This document shows, piece by piece, positions 24,301 to 32,107 of a DNA stretch of 32,107 nt; the first letter of the stretch is position 1; every line of letters begins with the position of its first letter. The notes under the pieces are model-generated. The model saw only the letters and a program-made list of their open reading frames with translations. It was not told where the DNA came from and made no database searches. Source of the stretch: Phocaeicola coprocola DSM 17136 (GTDB lineage Bacteria; Bacteroidota; Bacteroidia; Bacteroidales; Bacteroidaceae); the NCBI RefSeq assembly GCF_000154845.1, contig NZ_DS981477.1, positions 1 to 32,107 of the forward strand. The letters are read 5' to 3'. Position numbers and translations under genes: made by a program.

Positions 24301-24858
24301 TTAAAAGTTCATGGATGCATAGAACCCGTAATGTCCGTCGCCGGCAACAGGGCTGATTGTCAGGTTGTGCTTCCTGGCAAACGGGCGGGTGAAGATGTAA
24401 GAACTTCCGGCTCCGATTGCTGCTCCGGCAGCTACATCCCACCAGTCGTGTTTCTTTCCGTAAACACGGGTCCATCCTACATATGTAGATAATATGTAGG
24501 AAGGCAGTCCCCACTTCCAGCCATAGCGCCGTTGGATAAAGGCTGCGGCGGCAAAAGAAGTAGATGTGTGCATGGATGGAAATGAATGATTGTCGCTACG
24601 GTCGGGACGTTCTTTTTTGACAATATATTTCAGCGCGTATGTGACTCCCAGTGTCGTTACTCCTGAAAATACGCCTTGTTTTAATCCTTGCCAGTCTTTT
24701 TGAAGCAACACGGCAGTGACCCCTGCAACCGGAAGAAGTAAAGCTCCTACATCGCCTGATGTGCGTACAGCCTTTCTGGTTCCGTTTACTTCTATTTCCT
24801 GGGCGCAGACAGATAAAGAAAGAATCAGAGCAGATAGTATAAAAATCAGTTTTCTCAT
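24301..24858 (-). CDS. PAP2-family membrane phosphatase
   Basis: A 185-residue exported or membrane-bound phosphatase of the PAP2 superfamily. It starts with a signal-like segment (MRKLIFILSALILSLSVCAQ). The three active-site motifs are present: KYIVKKERP, then SFPSMHTS, then TRVYGKKHDWWD, matching KxxxxxxRP, PSxH and R-x5-HxxxD. Its start overlaps the end of the kinase gene by 4 bases (24855-24858), so the two lipid enzymes are coupled. It could dephosphorylate undecaprenyl pyrophosphate, phosphatidate or lipid A (Bacteroides LpxF-type enzymes belong here). The pairing with a DgkA-type kinase makes an undecaprenyl- or diacylglycerol-phosphate cycle attractive, by inference. Confidence 0.9.
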   Translation of the reverse strand: MRKLIFILSALILSLSVCAQEIEVNGTRKAVRTSGDVGALLLPVAGVTAVLLQKDWQGLKQGVFSGVTTLGVTYALKYIVKKERPDRSDNHSFPSMHTSTSFAAAAFIQRRYGWKWGLPSYILSTYVGWTRVYGKKHDWWDVAAGAAIGAGSSYIFTRPFARKHNLTISPVAGDGHYGFYASMNF

Positions 24859-25232
24859 GACAACAGGGTAAGTTTGGGAAGAAAGATTATCAATCCGACA
24901 ACAGCCGACGCAATGGCCAGAAGCAAAACAGCTCCTGCCGCCAGATCCTTGGTGCGTTTGATGGCTTCATCATACGCTGGAGATACCCGGTCGGCAAGTG
25001 CTTCGATAGCAGAGTTTACTGCTTCTGCCGAAAGAACCAGTCCGATACATAAACAGATGACAATCCATTCCATAGATGATAGTCCGACAAGAATGCCCGC
25101 CGTAATGACGCATACGGCGGCAAAGCAATGTATCCATGCATTATGTTCCCGACTGATAAGCAGAAAGATGCCGTGAAAAGCATATTTGAAACTTAACGCA
25201 CGTTTACGCAAGGTAAATCCGCTGTTTTTCAT
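24855..25232 (-). CDS. dgkA: Diacylglycerol/undecaprenol kinase (DgkA family)
   Basis: A 125-residue integral inner-membrane kinase that phosphorylates diacylglycerol or undecaprenol. It has an amphipathic N-terminus (LRKRALSFKYAFHGIFLLIS), three membrane segments, and the family motif SAEAVNSAIEALADR followed by KDLAAGAVLL. The Glu residues of the AEAVNSAIE motif are the metal and catalytic ligands in the family. Gram-positive-type members of this size act on undecaprenol; which substrate is used here cannot be told from sequence. It is 13 bases behind exonuclease III and overlaps the PAP2 gene. Confidence 0.93.
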   Translation of the reverse strand: MKNSGFTLRKRALSFKYAFHGIFLLISREHNAWIHCFAAVCVITAGILVGLSSMEWIVICLCIGLVLSAEAVNSAIEALADRVSPAYDEAIKRTKDLAAGAVLLLAIASAVVGLIIFLPKLTLLS

Positions 25233-25245
25233 TCTTCTTGTGCGA

Positions 25246-26001
25246 TTACCAGTTGATGGTTACTTCTACCGGACAATGATCGGAACCGAATATCTCGGTA
25301 TGTATCTTGGCATCCTGAAGTTTATCGGCAATGCGTGACGAAGCAAGGAAATAGTCTATACGCCACCCTGCGTTCTTCTCGCGTGCCTTAAAGCGGTACG
25401 ACCACCACGAATAGATATTTTCCTGTGTAGGATAAAAGTGGCGGAATGTATCGATAAATCCGGCATCGAGCAATAACTGGAATTTTTCTCGTTCCTGGTC
25501 AGTAAAACCTGCGTTCATCCGGTTGGTTTTCGGATTCTTCAAATCGATTTCCTTATGTGCTACATTCAAGTCACCACATACGAGAACCGGCTTCTGTCGG
25601 TCTAACTGTAGCAGGTATTTACGGAAATCTTCCTCCCAGGTCATACGGTAATCCAGACGTTTCAATCCGTCCTGTGAGTTGGGGGTATACACCGTAACCA
25701 GATAAAAGTTTTCCATTTCCAGTGTAATGACCCGTCCTTCATGGTCGTGTTCGTCTATACCCAGCCCGTAAGTTACAGAAAGAGGCTGATGGCGAGTAAA
25801 TATAGCTGTACCCGAATATCCTTTTTTTTCGGCATAATTCCAGTAAGAAGTATATCCTTCGAATGCCAGGTCGAGCTGTCCTTCCTGCATTTTGGTTTCC
25901 TGTAAGCAGAAGAAATCTGCATCCAGTTCGTTGAATATTTCCCGAAAGCCTTTATCGCAACAAGCTCGCAGCCCGTTTACATTCCATGAAATGAGTTTCA
26001 T
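25246..26001 (-). CDS. xth: Exodeoxyribonuclease III (AP endonuclease)
   Basis: A 251-residue base-excision-repair enzyme that cuts DNA at abasic sites and removes 3' blocking groups. The endonuclease/exonuclease/phosphatase fold motifs are all visible: [12 protein letters not shown] (Asn7), FCLQETKM (Glu35), [24 protein letters not shown] (Asp and Asn of the core), WRIDYFLAS and the terminal GSDHCPV (catalytic Asp-His). I use the ATG at 26001 (MKLISW), because all conserved sequence starts there; an ATG two codons earlier at 26007 is possible. It lies in the middle of the minus-strand operon, 56 bases after the PorT-like gene. Length is typical. Confidence 0.96.
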   Translation of the reverse strand: MKLISWNVNGLRACCDKGFREIFNELDADFFCLQETKMQEGQLDLAFEGYTSYWNYAEKKGYSGTAIFTRHQPLSVTYGLGIDEHDHEGRVITLEMENFYLVTVYTPNSQDGLKRLDYRMTWEEDFRKYLLQLDRQKPVLVCGDLNVAHKEIDLKNPKTNRMNAGFTDQEREKFQLLLDAGFIDTFRHFYPTQENIYSWWSYRFKAREKNAGWRIDYFLASSRIADKLQDAKIHTEIFGSDHCPVEVTINW

Positions 26002-26057
26002 AATCATAATAAGAGTTTATACGTTTTCTGTTTACGTGATGAATAAATAGAATAGCG

Positions 26058-26759
26058 TTATTTCTTTATATCGAATAAGTAAGTCAGTCGTCCCGCAATG
26101 TATGAGTGAGCCGAACGTGAGAACGGGTCTTTCTTTGTACTGTGGTAGAAGTCACTCAGCCCGAAATAATATCTTGCTTCAAGCAGGAAATTGCCGATGC
26201 CTGTACGTACTTCCAGACCTCCGCCTCCTACAATGCCATAATCGAACTTCATTTCTGCCATCTTTCCATATTGCCAGATAACTCCATTCGGGCGGTCTTC
26301 CGGATGCCAGGAAGCACTTTGCTTCTCATTTTCTCCCAATAGGAAGCCAATCTGTGGACCGATGTTCAGGACAAACCGTGCTCCGTTCCCTTTATCTTTT
26401 CCAAAGCCAAGATGTGCCATCAATGGAACTTCTATGTAGTTCATGGTGCGCTGGTATGTATCTCCTGTGCCGTCGTCGATATTTTCTTTCCATCCTCTTT
26501 GGGAGTAGTTGATTTCTCCCTGTATACCACAGAGTATCTTGAAATATCTTTCTGATATATATCGGACAGTCACTCCGACAGAGGGAGTAATAAATGTTTT
26601 TTGCTTGATACTTGGCTCAAAACTGACGGAACTAAGGTTTACGCCGCCATTTATACCTATGGCTAAATTGTGGCGCGGGTCTTGTAGTTGGGCGCGGACA
26701 GGCAGTCCCACCGACAAACATAATATGCTCAGTAATGCAATAACAGATTGCTTTTTCAT
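26058..26759 (-). CDS. PorT-like outer-membrane beta-barrel protein
   Basis: A 233-residue protein with a signal peptide (MKKQSVIALLSILCLSVGLP) and a body made of alternating beta-strands: GINGGVNLSSVSFEP, TPSVGVTVRYISERY, YIEVPLMAHLGFG, RFVLNIGPQIGFLLGE and a final SYIAGRLTYLFDIKK. This is the eight-strand outer-membrane barrel domain common in Bacteroidetes (outer membrane protein beta-barrel, PF13568 type; PorT-like in a loose sense). The ATG at 26759 lies 4 bases behind the stop of the LysM gene, so the two are co-translated. A cell-envelope role is likely; a specific partner is not known. Confidence 0.88.
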   Translation of the reverse strand: MKKQSVIALLSILCLSVGLPVRAQLQDPRHNLAIGINGGVNLSSVSFEPSIKQKTFITPSVGVTVRYISERYFKILCGIQGEINYSQRGWKENIDDGTGDTYQRTMNYIEVPLMAHLGFGKDKGNGARFVLNIGPQIGFLLGENEKQSASWHPEDRPNGVIWQYGKMAEMKFDYGIVGGGGLEVRTGIGNFLLEARYYFGLSDFYHSTKKDPFSRSAHSYIAGRLTYLFDIKK

Positions 26760-26763
26760 GTAC

Positions 26764-28542
26764 TTATTCGAAATCAAGTTTAATCAGTTCGTAATCTTTT
26801 GTGAAATGTACAAAGAATACTTTACGGTTGATGAACCCTCCCCAGTTATTGACGCGTTCGAAGCAGAATCCGGTCTGTATCGGAGTTACCTGTACGCGGT
26901 TTAGATTTTCTTCCAGCTTGTTGCCTTGCTGCGACAGACCTTTCAGGAAGAAATATCCCACGTCGAATCCTAGCATGCCATATTTAGGATAAGTATTCGA
27001 CATATCTTTGCTGTACCAGCGGCGGTATGACTGGGTGAAATTGATGGCAGCCGGAAACAGGTTGTTGGTATAGAACGATGAGTAGAAATAGGTATCCAAC
27101 TCATAAAAGTTTGCCAGGAAATCCTGTGTATAAGTCTGCCATTCAGGATAGCCGAACAGGTGCATGTCGAAATGCGGATGCTCGCGGCGGACAAGAGTCA
27201 GGTGAGGCAGTACGCGTGTCAATGCTGAGCTTCGTCCTGAAGTCGGAATAAAGATGTTTTCCTGCAGGGTGTCCATGGCGGCAATCACTTTGTTCGGATC
27301 AATATCTCCGGCTAGCTGTATCTGCTTGAATCTAACGTTGTTGTCTTTCAATTCATTCTTCATGCCTTTAATGAATTCGGCTTTTTCCTTATCTCCGCTG
27401 CCATCGTCAACGAAAATGACATTGGTTTTTCCGAATTTCCGGATAAAATGTTCGTATACCTTTGAATAAAGATAAGACTGTGGGGTATTGACCTGATAGA
27501 TATTCGGATTGGTAAATACCTGATCTACTTTAGGAGAGAAAGGAACTACCAGACGGATATTGTTCTTGTCGGCAAAGGCTGCGACAGAAGCGATGGATGA
27601 CTGGTGTGCCGGACCAAAAATGATGTCCATATCCTTCAGCTTGCTCTGGGATAAGATTGCATTCGTGCCGGCTGTGGTTCCTTTGGTATCGTAGGTGTAA
27701 ATATCGGCAGATACTCCTTGATGTTTCAGGCTATCAATAGCCATAAGAAAACCTTCGTAAAACTCTACCATGCGTGACTGTTCATCCTGACTGGTAGATG
27801 TAAAAGGTAACATCAGAGCAACTTTTATGGTATTTATCTGCTTTTTGCTGATAGAATTTTCTTTGAAGAGTTCTTCGTTGCTGGGAGCTGCCTGTGAAGA
27901 CGGTGCTGTCTTTCCTGTTTCCTGTGATTTAGGGTAAGGAATGAAAAGGAAGCTTCCTTTCTTCAGCTTTCCGTTCTTTAATTCCGGATTGGCTGCAATA
28001 AGTTCTTCCTGTGTGATGCCATATTGCTGGCTGATGCTGAAAATCGTTTCCTTTCGGGCTACCTTGTGCATATCCCTCCATTCGTTTTTCTTTACTGCCG
28101 GCTCTGCTTGAGCAGTTTGTTCTGTCTGAGCGGGTGTATTATCCTGTGCCGGAATGACAATAACCTGACCGATACGGAAGTTTTCGGCACTTAATCCCGG
28201 ATTGGCTTTGCAAATAGCCTGGGCCGTTACGTGGTATTTCAGTGTCAGCTGATATAATGTTTCTCCTGCCTGTATCGTATGGAACTGTTTTCCGTCCTCA
28301 TTGGAGTATTGTGCCTGTGGAATTTTCAACGCTTGTCCGGCACGTATTTGTTCCTTGCTTCCCGGGTTCAGGCGTACAATGTCGTCAACCGAAACGTGAT
28401 ACATGCTGGCAATGGAGTACAGGCTTTGTCCTTTTGTCACGGTATGCAAAAAATATCCGGTTCCGGTCTGTGCCGATACCGTTGCACTTAAACTGCTGGC
28501 TGATAGCGCCAGCGAAAGGCAGATAATATGGATAAACTTCAT
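26764..28542 (-). CDS. LysM-repeat protein fused to a PBP1-like ligand-binding domain
   Basis: A 592-residue exported protein. Signal peptide about residues 1-25 (MKFIHIICLSLALSASSLSA). Three LysM peptidoglycan-binding repeats follow, near residues 28-75 (HTVTKGQSLYSIASMYHVSV), 85-131 (HTIQAGETLYQLTLKYHVTA) and 157-203 (KVARKETIFSISQQYGITQE). After a polar linker, about residues 235-592 resemble a type 1 periplasmic-binding-protein fold (IKVALMLPFTSTSQDEQ, DIIFGPAHQSSIASVAAFAD, GMLGFDVGYFFLKGL), as in LivJ-like receptors. The combination is known in Bacteroidetes and probably anchors a ligand-binding domain to the cell wall; the ligand is unknown. It heads the five-gene operon. A TAnnTTTG box sits at 28566-28573. 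Confidence 0.88.
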   Translation of the reverse strand: MKFIHIICLSLALSASSLSATVSAQTGTGYFLHTVTKGQSLYSIASMYHVSVDDIVRLNPGSKEQIRAGQALKIPQAQYSNEDGKQFHTIQAGETLYQLTLKYHVTAQAICKANPGLSAENFRIGQVIVIPAQDNTPAQTEQTAQAEPAVKKNEWRDMHKVARKETIFSISQQYGITQEELIAANPELKNGKLKKGSFLFIPYPKSQETGKTAPSSQAAPSNEELFKENSISKKQINTIKVALMLPFTSTSQDEQSRMVEFYEGFLMAIDSLKHQGVSADIYTYDTKGTTAGTNAILSQSKLKDMDIIFGPAHQSSIASVAAFADKNNIRLVVPFSPKVDQVFTNPNIYQVNTPQSYLYSKVYEHFIRKFGKTNVIFVDDGSGDKEKAEFIKGMKNELKDNNVRFKQIQLAGDIDPNKVIAAMDTLQENIFIPTSGRSSALTRVLPHLTLVRREHPHFDMHLFGYPEWQTYTQDFLANFYELDTYFYSSFYTNNLFPAAINFTQSYRRWYSKDMSNTYPKYGMLGFDVGYFFLKGLSQQGNKLEENLNRVQVTPIQTGFCFERVNNWGGFINRKVFFVHFTKDYELIKLDFE

Positions 28543-28565
28543 TTTCGTTTGTATTTGTTGAGTGG

Positions 28566-28602
28566 CAAAAGTACAAAAAAAAGCATTATCTTTGCAAAGA
28601 TA
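28566..28602. promoter_or_regulatory. Divergent promoter region of the LysM gene and uvrA
   Basis: TACTTTTG on the minus strand (28566-28573) serves the LysM gene. TATCTTTG on the plus strand (28587-28594) serves uvrA and forms half of a perfect 16-bp palindrome TATCTTTGCAAAGATA (28587-28602), so the same -7 box is also readable on the minus strand. A transcription start close to 28599-28601 favours the second ATG (28620) for uvrA. Confidence 0.6.
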
Positions 28603-28619
28603 TGATTGATTTTAAGGAT

Positions 28620-31451
28620 ATGGAAGACGTAAAAGAAACGATAAATGTACAAGGAGCGCGTGTACATAATCTAAAAAATATAGATGTGGAAATTCCCCGC
28701 GGGAGTTTGACCGTCATAACGGGTCTGAGTGGAAGCGGGAAATCTTCATTGGCTTTTGATACGATTTTTGCCGAAGGACAAAGACGTTATATCGAAACGT
28801 TTTCTGCTTATGCGCGAAATTTTCTGGGTGGAATGGAACGTCCGGATGTGGATAAGATAACCGGTCTGAGTCCTGTTATTTCCATTGAACAGAAAACAAC
28901 TAACAAAAATCCTCGCTCTACGGTGGGTACTACTACCGAAATATACGATTATCTTCGTCTGCTCTTCGCCCGTGCGGGAACTGCCTACTCATATCTGTCG
29001 GGTGAGAAAATGGTAAAATATACAGAAGAGCAGATTCTGGATCTGATTCATCGCGACTATAAGGGCCGGCGTATTTATATTCTTGCTCCGCTGGTACGTA
29101 CCCGTAAAGGACATTATAAAGAATTATTCGAACAGATACGCAAGAAAGGATACCTGTATGTGCGTGTAGACGGTGATGTGAAGGAGATTGTGCATGGCAT
29201 GAAGCTGGACCGTTATAAAAATCACGATATCGAGGTTGTGATAGATAAAACGGTAGTTACGGAGAAGGAAGAAAAACGTCTGAAGCAAAGTGTAGCGACT
29301 GCCATGCAGCAGGGTGATGGCTTGCTGATGATTCTTGATGCACAGACTGAGAGTGTACGCCATTACAGTAAGCGGCTGATGTGTCCGGTTACGGGACTTT
29401 CGTATAGGGAGCCGGCTCCGCATAATTTTTCTTTTAACTCTCCGCAAGGCGCCTGTCCGCGCTGTAAGGGATTGGGATATGTCAATCTGATAGATGTAGA
29501 CAAGGTAATTCCCGATCGTTCACTCTCTATTTATGAAGGTGCTGTCGCTCCACTTGGCAAATATAAGAATGTGATGATATTCTGGCAGATAGAAGCGCTG
29601 CTGGAGAAATATGAAGCAACATTGAAGACTCCTGTTTCGGAGTTGCCTGAAGATGCCATAAACGAGATTCTGTATGGGGCAGACGAACGTCTGAAAATCA
29701 AAAGTTCGCTGATACATGCATCGTCGGATTACTTTGTGACTTACGAAGGTATTGTGAAATACATTCAGATGATGCAGGAGAAGGATGCTTCGGCCACAGC
29801 CCAAAAGTGGGCAGAACAGTTTGCCAAGACTGATGTATGTCCGGAGTGTAAGGGAGCGCGGTTGAATAAGGAGGCTCTTCATTTCCGTATTCATGACAAG
29901 AACATCTATCAGCTTTCTACCATGGACATAAGCGAGCTTTATGACTGGCTGATGCATGTAGAAGAGCATTTGGAAAGTAAGCAGCGTATCATTGCTGCGG
30001 AGATATTGAAGGAGATACGTACCCGTCTGAAATTCTTGCTGGATGTTGGGTTGGATTATCTTTCACTGAACCGTTCTTCTGTAAGCTTGTCGGGAGGAGA
30101 AAGTCAGCGTATCCGTCTGGCCACACAGATTGGTTCGCAGCTGGTTAATGTACTGTATATTCTTGATGAACCGAGCATCGGTCTGCATCAACGGGATAAT
30201 ATCCGGCTGATTAACTCTTTAAAAGAGTTGCGCGACCTGGGAAACTCTGTCATTGTGGTAGAACACGACAAAGACATGATGCTGGCTGCCGATTATGTAG
30301 TAGATATGGGGCCGAAGGCCGGACGACTGGGAGGTGAGGTTGTGTTTGCCGGAACTCCGGAAGAGATGCTTAAGACCTCCACACTTACTTCGCAGTATCT
30401 GAATGGAAAGATGAAGATTGAAGTCCCTGCCGAACGCCGGAAGGGAAATGGCAAATCACTTTGGCTGCGTGGAGCCAGAGGAAATAATCTGAAAGGGGTA
30501 GATGTGGAATTTCCACTGGGCAAGCTGATTTGTGTAACCGGAGTTTCGGGAAGCGGTAAGTCTACTTTGATAAATGATACCCTTCAGCATATTCTTTCTC
30601 AGCATTTTTACCGTTCTTTGCAAGAGCCTTTGCCTTATGATGCGATAGAAGGACTGGAATACATTGATAAAGTGGTGAATGTCGACCAGTCACCGCTTGG
30701 GCGTACGCCTCGTTCCAATCCGGCAACTTATACCGGTGTTTTCTCTGATATCCGTAATCTGTTTGTGGGGCTTCCCGAAGCCAAAATACGCGGATACAAG
30801 CCGGGACGTTTCTCATTCAATGTTTCGGGAGGACGCTGTGAGGCTTGTGGAGGAAATGGGTATAAAACGATCGAAATGAATTTCCTTCCGGATGTATTTG
30901 TTCCGTGCGAGGTTTGTCACGGTAAGCGCTACAACAGAGAAACGCTGGAAGTGCGTTATAAAGGCAAATCTATCGCCGATGTGCTTGATATGACCATCAA
31001 CCGTGCGGTAGAGTTTTTCGAAAATGTTCCTCAGATACTGAATAAGATAAAGGTTTTGCAGGAAGTCGGACTGGGATATATCAAGCTGGGACAGCCTTCT
31101 ACTACTTTGTCGGGTGGTGAGAGTCAGCGCGTGAAGCTGGCAACAGAACTTTCGAAGCGCGATACGGGTAAAACCGTTTATATTCTGGATGAGCCGACTA
31201 CCGGTTTGCATTTTGAAGATATACGTGTGCTGATGACGGTTCTGAACAAGCTGGTAGATAAAGGAAATACAGTTATTGTCATCGAACATAACCTGGATGT
31301 TATCAAGATGGCAGACTATATTATCGATATGGGTCCAGAAGGAGGTAGAGGTGGAGGACAACTGCTTTCATGCGGGACTCCTGAGGAAGTTGCAAAATCG
31401 GATAAGGGATATACGCCCCGGTTTATTAAAGAAGAGTTGGGAAATCAGTAA
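28620..31451 (+). CDS. uvrA: UvrABC excinuclease subunit A
   Basis: DNA-damage recognition ATPase of nucleotide excision repair. From the ATG at 28602 the frame is 949 codons; I prefer the ATG at 28620 ([10 protein letters not shown]), because the -7 box leaves almost no leader for the earlier one. There are two ABC modules: Walker [10 protein letters not shown] and GVSGSGKST, signatures [15 protein letters not shown] and [14 protein letters not shown], and Walker [12 protein letters not shown] and [11 protein letters not shown]. The C-terminal zinc finger [10 protein letters not shown] ... [10 protein letters not shown] is complete. The first one reads [11 protein letters not shown] ... CPRCKGLG and so lacks one of the four Cys, a pattern I believe to be usual in Bacteroidetes. 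ybaK follows 27 bases later, likely in the same transcript. Confidence 0.96.
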   Translation: MEDVKETINVQGARVHNLKNIDVEIPRGSLTVITGLSGSGKSSLAFDTIFAEGQRRYIETFSAYARNFLGGMERPDVDKITGLSPVISIEQKTTNKNPRSTVGTTTEIYDYLRLLFARAGTAYSYLSGEKMVKYTEEQILDLIHRDYKGRRIYILAPLVRTRKGHYKELFEQIRKKGYLYVRVDGDVKEIVHGMKLDRYKNHDIEVVIDKTVVTEKEEKRLKQSVATAMQQGDGLLMILDAQTESVRHYSKRLMCPVTGLSYREPAPHNFSFNSPQGACPRCKGLGYVNLIDVDKVIPDRSLSIYEGAVAPLGKYKNVMIFWQIEALLEKYEATLKTPVSELPEDAINEILYGADERLKIKSSLIHASSDYFVTYEGIVKYIQMMQEKDASATAQKWAEQFAKTDVCPECKGARLNKEALHFRIHDKNIYQLSTMDISELYDWLMHVEEHLESKQRIIAAEILKEIRTRLKFLLDVGLDYLSLNRSSVSLSGGESQRIRLATQIGSQLVNVLYILDEPSIGLHQRDNIRLINSLKELRDLGNSVIVVEHDKDMMLAADYVVDMGPKAGRLGGEVVFAGTPEEMLKTSTLTSQYLNGKMKIEVPAERRKGNGKSLWLRGARGNNLKGVDVEFPLGKLICVTGVSGSGKSTLINDTLQHILSQHFYRSLQEPLPYDAIEGLEYIDKVVNVDQSPLGRTPRSNPATYTGVFSDIRNLFVGLPEAKIRGYKPGRFSFNVSGGRCEACGGNGYKTIEMNFLPDVFVPCEVCHGKRYNRETLEVRYKGKSIADVLDMTINRAVEFFENVPQILNKIKVLQEVGLGYIKLGQPSTTLSGGESQRVKLATELSKRDTGKTVYILDEPTTGLHFEDIRVLMTVLNKLVDKGNTVIVIEHNLDVIKMADYIIDMGPEGGRGGGQLLSCGTPEEVAKSDKGYTPRFIKEELGNQ

Positions 31452-31478
31452 TTAAGCGATAAAAACAATCTGGTTATT

Positions 31479-31967
31479 ATGGCAAAAGAAAAAATAGCAA
31501 AGACGAATGCGGCACGCTTGCTGGATAAAGATAAGATAAAATATGAACTTGTACCTTATGAAGTTGATGAAAACGATTTGAGTTGTGTACATGTTGCCGC
31601 TACCCTGGGTGAGAATATCGAACAGGTTTTCAAGACACTGGTACTTCACGGAGACAAATCGGGTTATTTTGTCTGTGTGATTCCGGGTGAGCATGAAATT
31701 GACCTGAAAATGGCTGCGAAGGTTTCGGGAAACAAGAAATGCGACCTTATTCCCGTCAAGGAACTGCTTCCGTTGACAGGATATATTCGGGGAGGATGTT
31801 CTCCAATAGGCATGAAAAAACATTTTCCTACGTATATTCATCATACATGCAATGATTTCCCTTATATCTATGTCAGTGCGGGGGTGCGAGGCTTGCAGGT
31901 CAAACTGGCTCCCGACGATTTGATAAAGGTCAGCCGTGCCGAAGTCTGCACACTGTTCGGTGAATAG
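31479..31967 (+). CDS. ybaK: Cys-tRNA(Pro) deacylase, YbaK/EbsC type
   Basis: A 162-residue single-domain editing factor that hydrolyses cysteine mischarged on tRNA-Pro. Family features: TNAARLLDKDKIKYELVPYE at the N-terminus, the conserved catalytic Lys in QVFKTLVLHG (about residue 52), GNKKCDLIP, TGYIRGGCSPIG, the conserved Gly-rich loop, and YVSAGVRGLQVKLAPDDLIK. Length is typical. It lies 27 bases behind uvrA without a promoter signal, so it is probably co-transcribed. An AT-rich hairpin at 32054 may end the transcript. Confidence 0.94.
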   Translation: MAKEKIAKTNAARLLDKDKIKYELVPYEVDENDLSCVHVAATLGENIEQVFKTLVLHGDKSGYFVCVIPGEHEIDLKMAAKVSGNKKCDLIPVKELLPLTGYIRGGCSPIGMKKHFPTYIHHTCNDFPYIYVSAGVRGLQVKLAPDDLIKVSRAEVCTLFGE

Positions 31968-32053
31968 GAACGTGGTGACGTTTTGTTTGAAACATAGGCG
32001 AATTTTGTTCGATTTGTGCTAATATTTTCGTTGTTTTATACCGAAAAGATTGA

Positions 32054-32081
32054 AAAAACAGGATAATTGCCTGTGTTTTTG
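32054..32081 (+). terminator. Probable terminator after ybaK
   Basis: AAAAACAGG (32054-32062) can pair with CCTGTGTTTT (32070-32079) around a short AATT loop, followed by more T residues. The stem is short, so this is moderate evidence. Confidence 0.5.
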
Positions 32082-32092
32082 CCACTTTTTTA

Positions 32093-32100
32093 TATATTTG
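32093..32100 (+). promoter_or_regulatory. -7 box of a gene beyond the right edge
   Basis: TATATTTG matches TAnnTTTG exactly and faces out of the window. No convincing TTTG is seen at the proper -33 spacing. Confidence 0.45.
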
Positions 32101-32107
32101 CAAAAAA

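Noticed and set aside
1..32107. CRISPR arrays, tRNA or rRNA genes, phage genes, restriction or defence islands
   Set aside because: I saw no regularly spaced repeats, no cloverleaf-like sequence and no such protein families in the window.

Overview
The window looks like a chromosomal segment of a gut Bacteroidales bacterium (Bacteroides/Phocaeicola type). This rests on Bacteroidetes-style promoters (TAnnTTTG boxes), weak or absent Shine-Dalgarno sequences, TonB-type outer-membrane barrels with a carboxypeptidase-like N-terminal domain, TPR-transmembrane-HTH regulators, a GxGYxYP-family protein and a Bacteroidetes-type UvrA. The organism call is an inference from gene content; I had no search tool.

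Left part (1-8.8 kb) is an accessory region, read almost entirely on the minus strand. An IS4-family transposase (cut by the window start) abuts a small gene cassette. Read in its own direction, the region is: TPR/HTH regulator B, outer-membrane beta-barrel receptor, TPR/HTH regulator A, a tiny secreted protein, a radical SAM/SPASM maturase, and an unlisted 51-codon gene (complement 1056-1211). The product of that last gene has the look of a RiPP precursor: an acidic helical leader, a Gly-Gly and a 13-residue tail. The two regulators are near-identical mosaics that differ only in one TPR patch and in the cytoplasmic HTH half. Each sits just upstream of a target unit whose promoter carries a tandem repeat with an 11-bp period at about -43 to -62, and the two repeats are related but not identical. 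I read this as two duplicated signal-to-promoter modules, one controlling the outer-membrane barrel and one the peptide-modification cassette. This is the most interesting part of the window.

Middle (8.8-18.2 kb): a decayed-looking coding remnant, then a divergent Crp/Fnr regulator (HcpR-like) and hybrid cluster protein (hcp) pair sharing a palindromic operator, a MaoC-type hydratase with a strong terminator, and a translationally coupled operon of a TIGR02757/DUF2400 protein, sbcD and sbcC (DNA end processing).

Right part (18.3-32.1 kb): a secreted GH38 alpha-mannosidase and a secreted GxGYxYP protein, both ending in F5/8-type C (discoidin-like) domains, followed by a terminator that faces a five-gene minus-strand operon. 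That operon, in reading order, is LysM/PBP1-like lipoprotein-type protein, PorT-like barrel, exonuclease III, DgkA-type kinase and PAP2 phosphatase. Divergent from it are uvrA and a YbaK/EbsC deacylase. This part looks like ordinary core genome.
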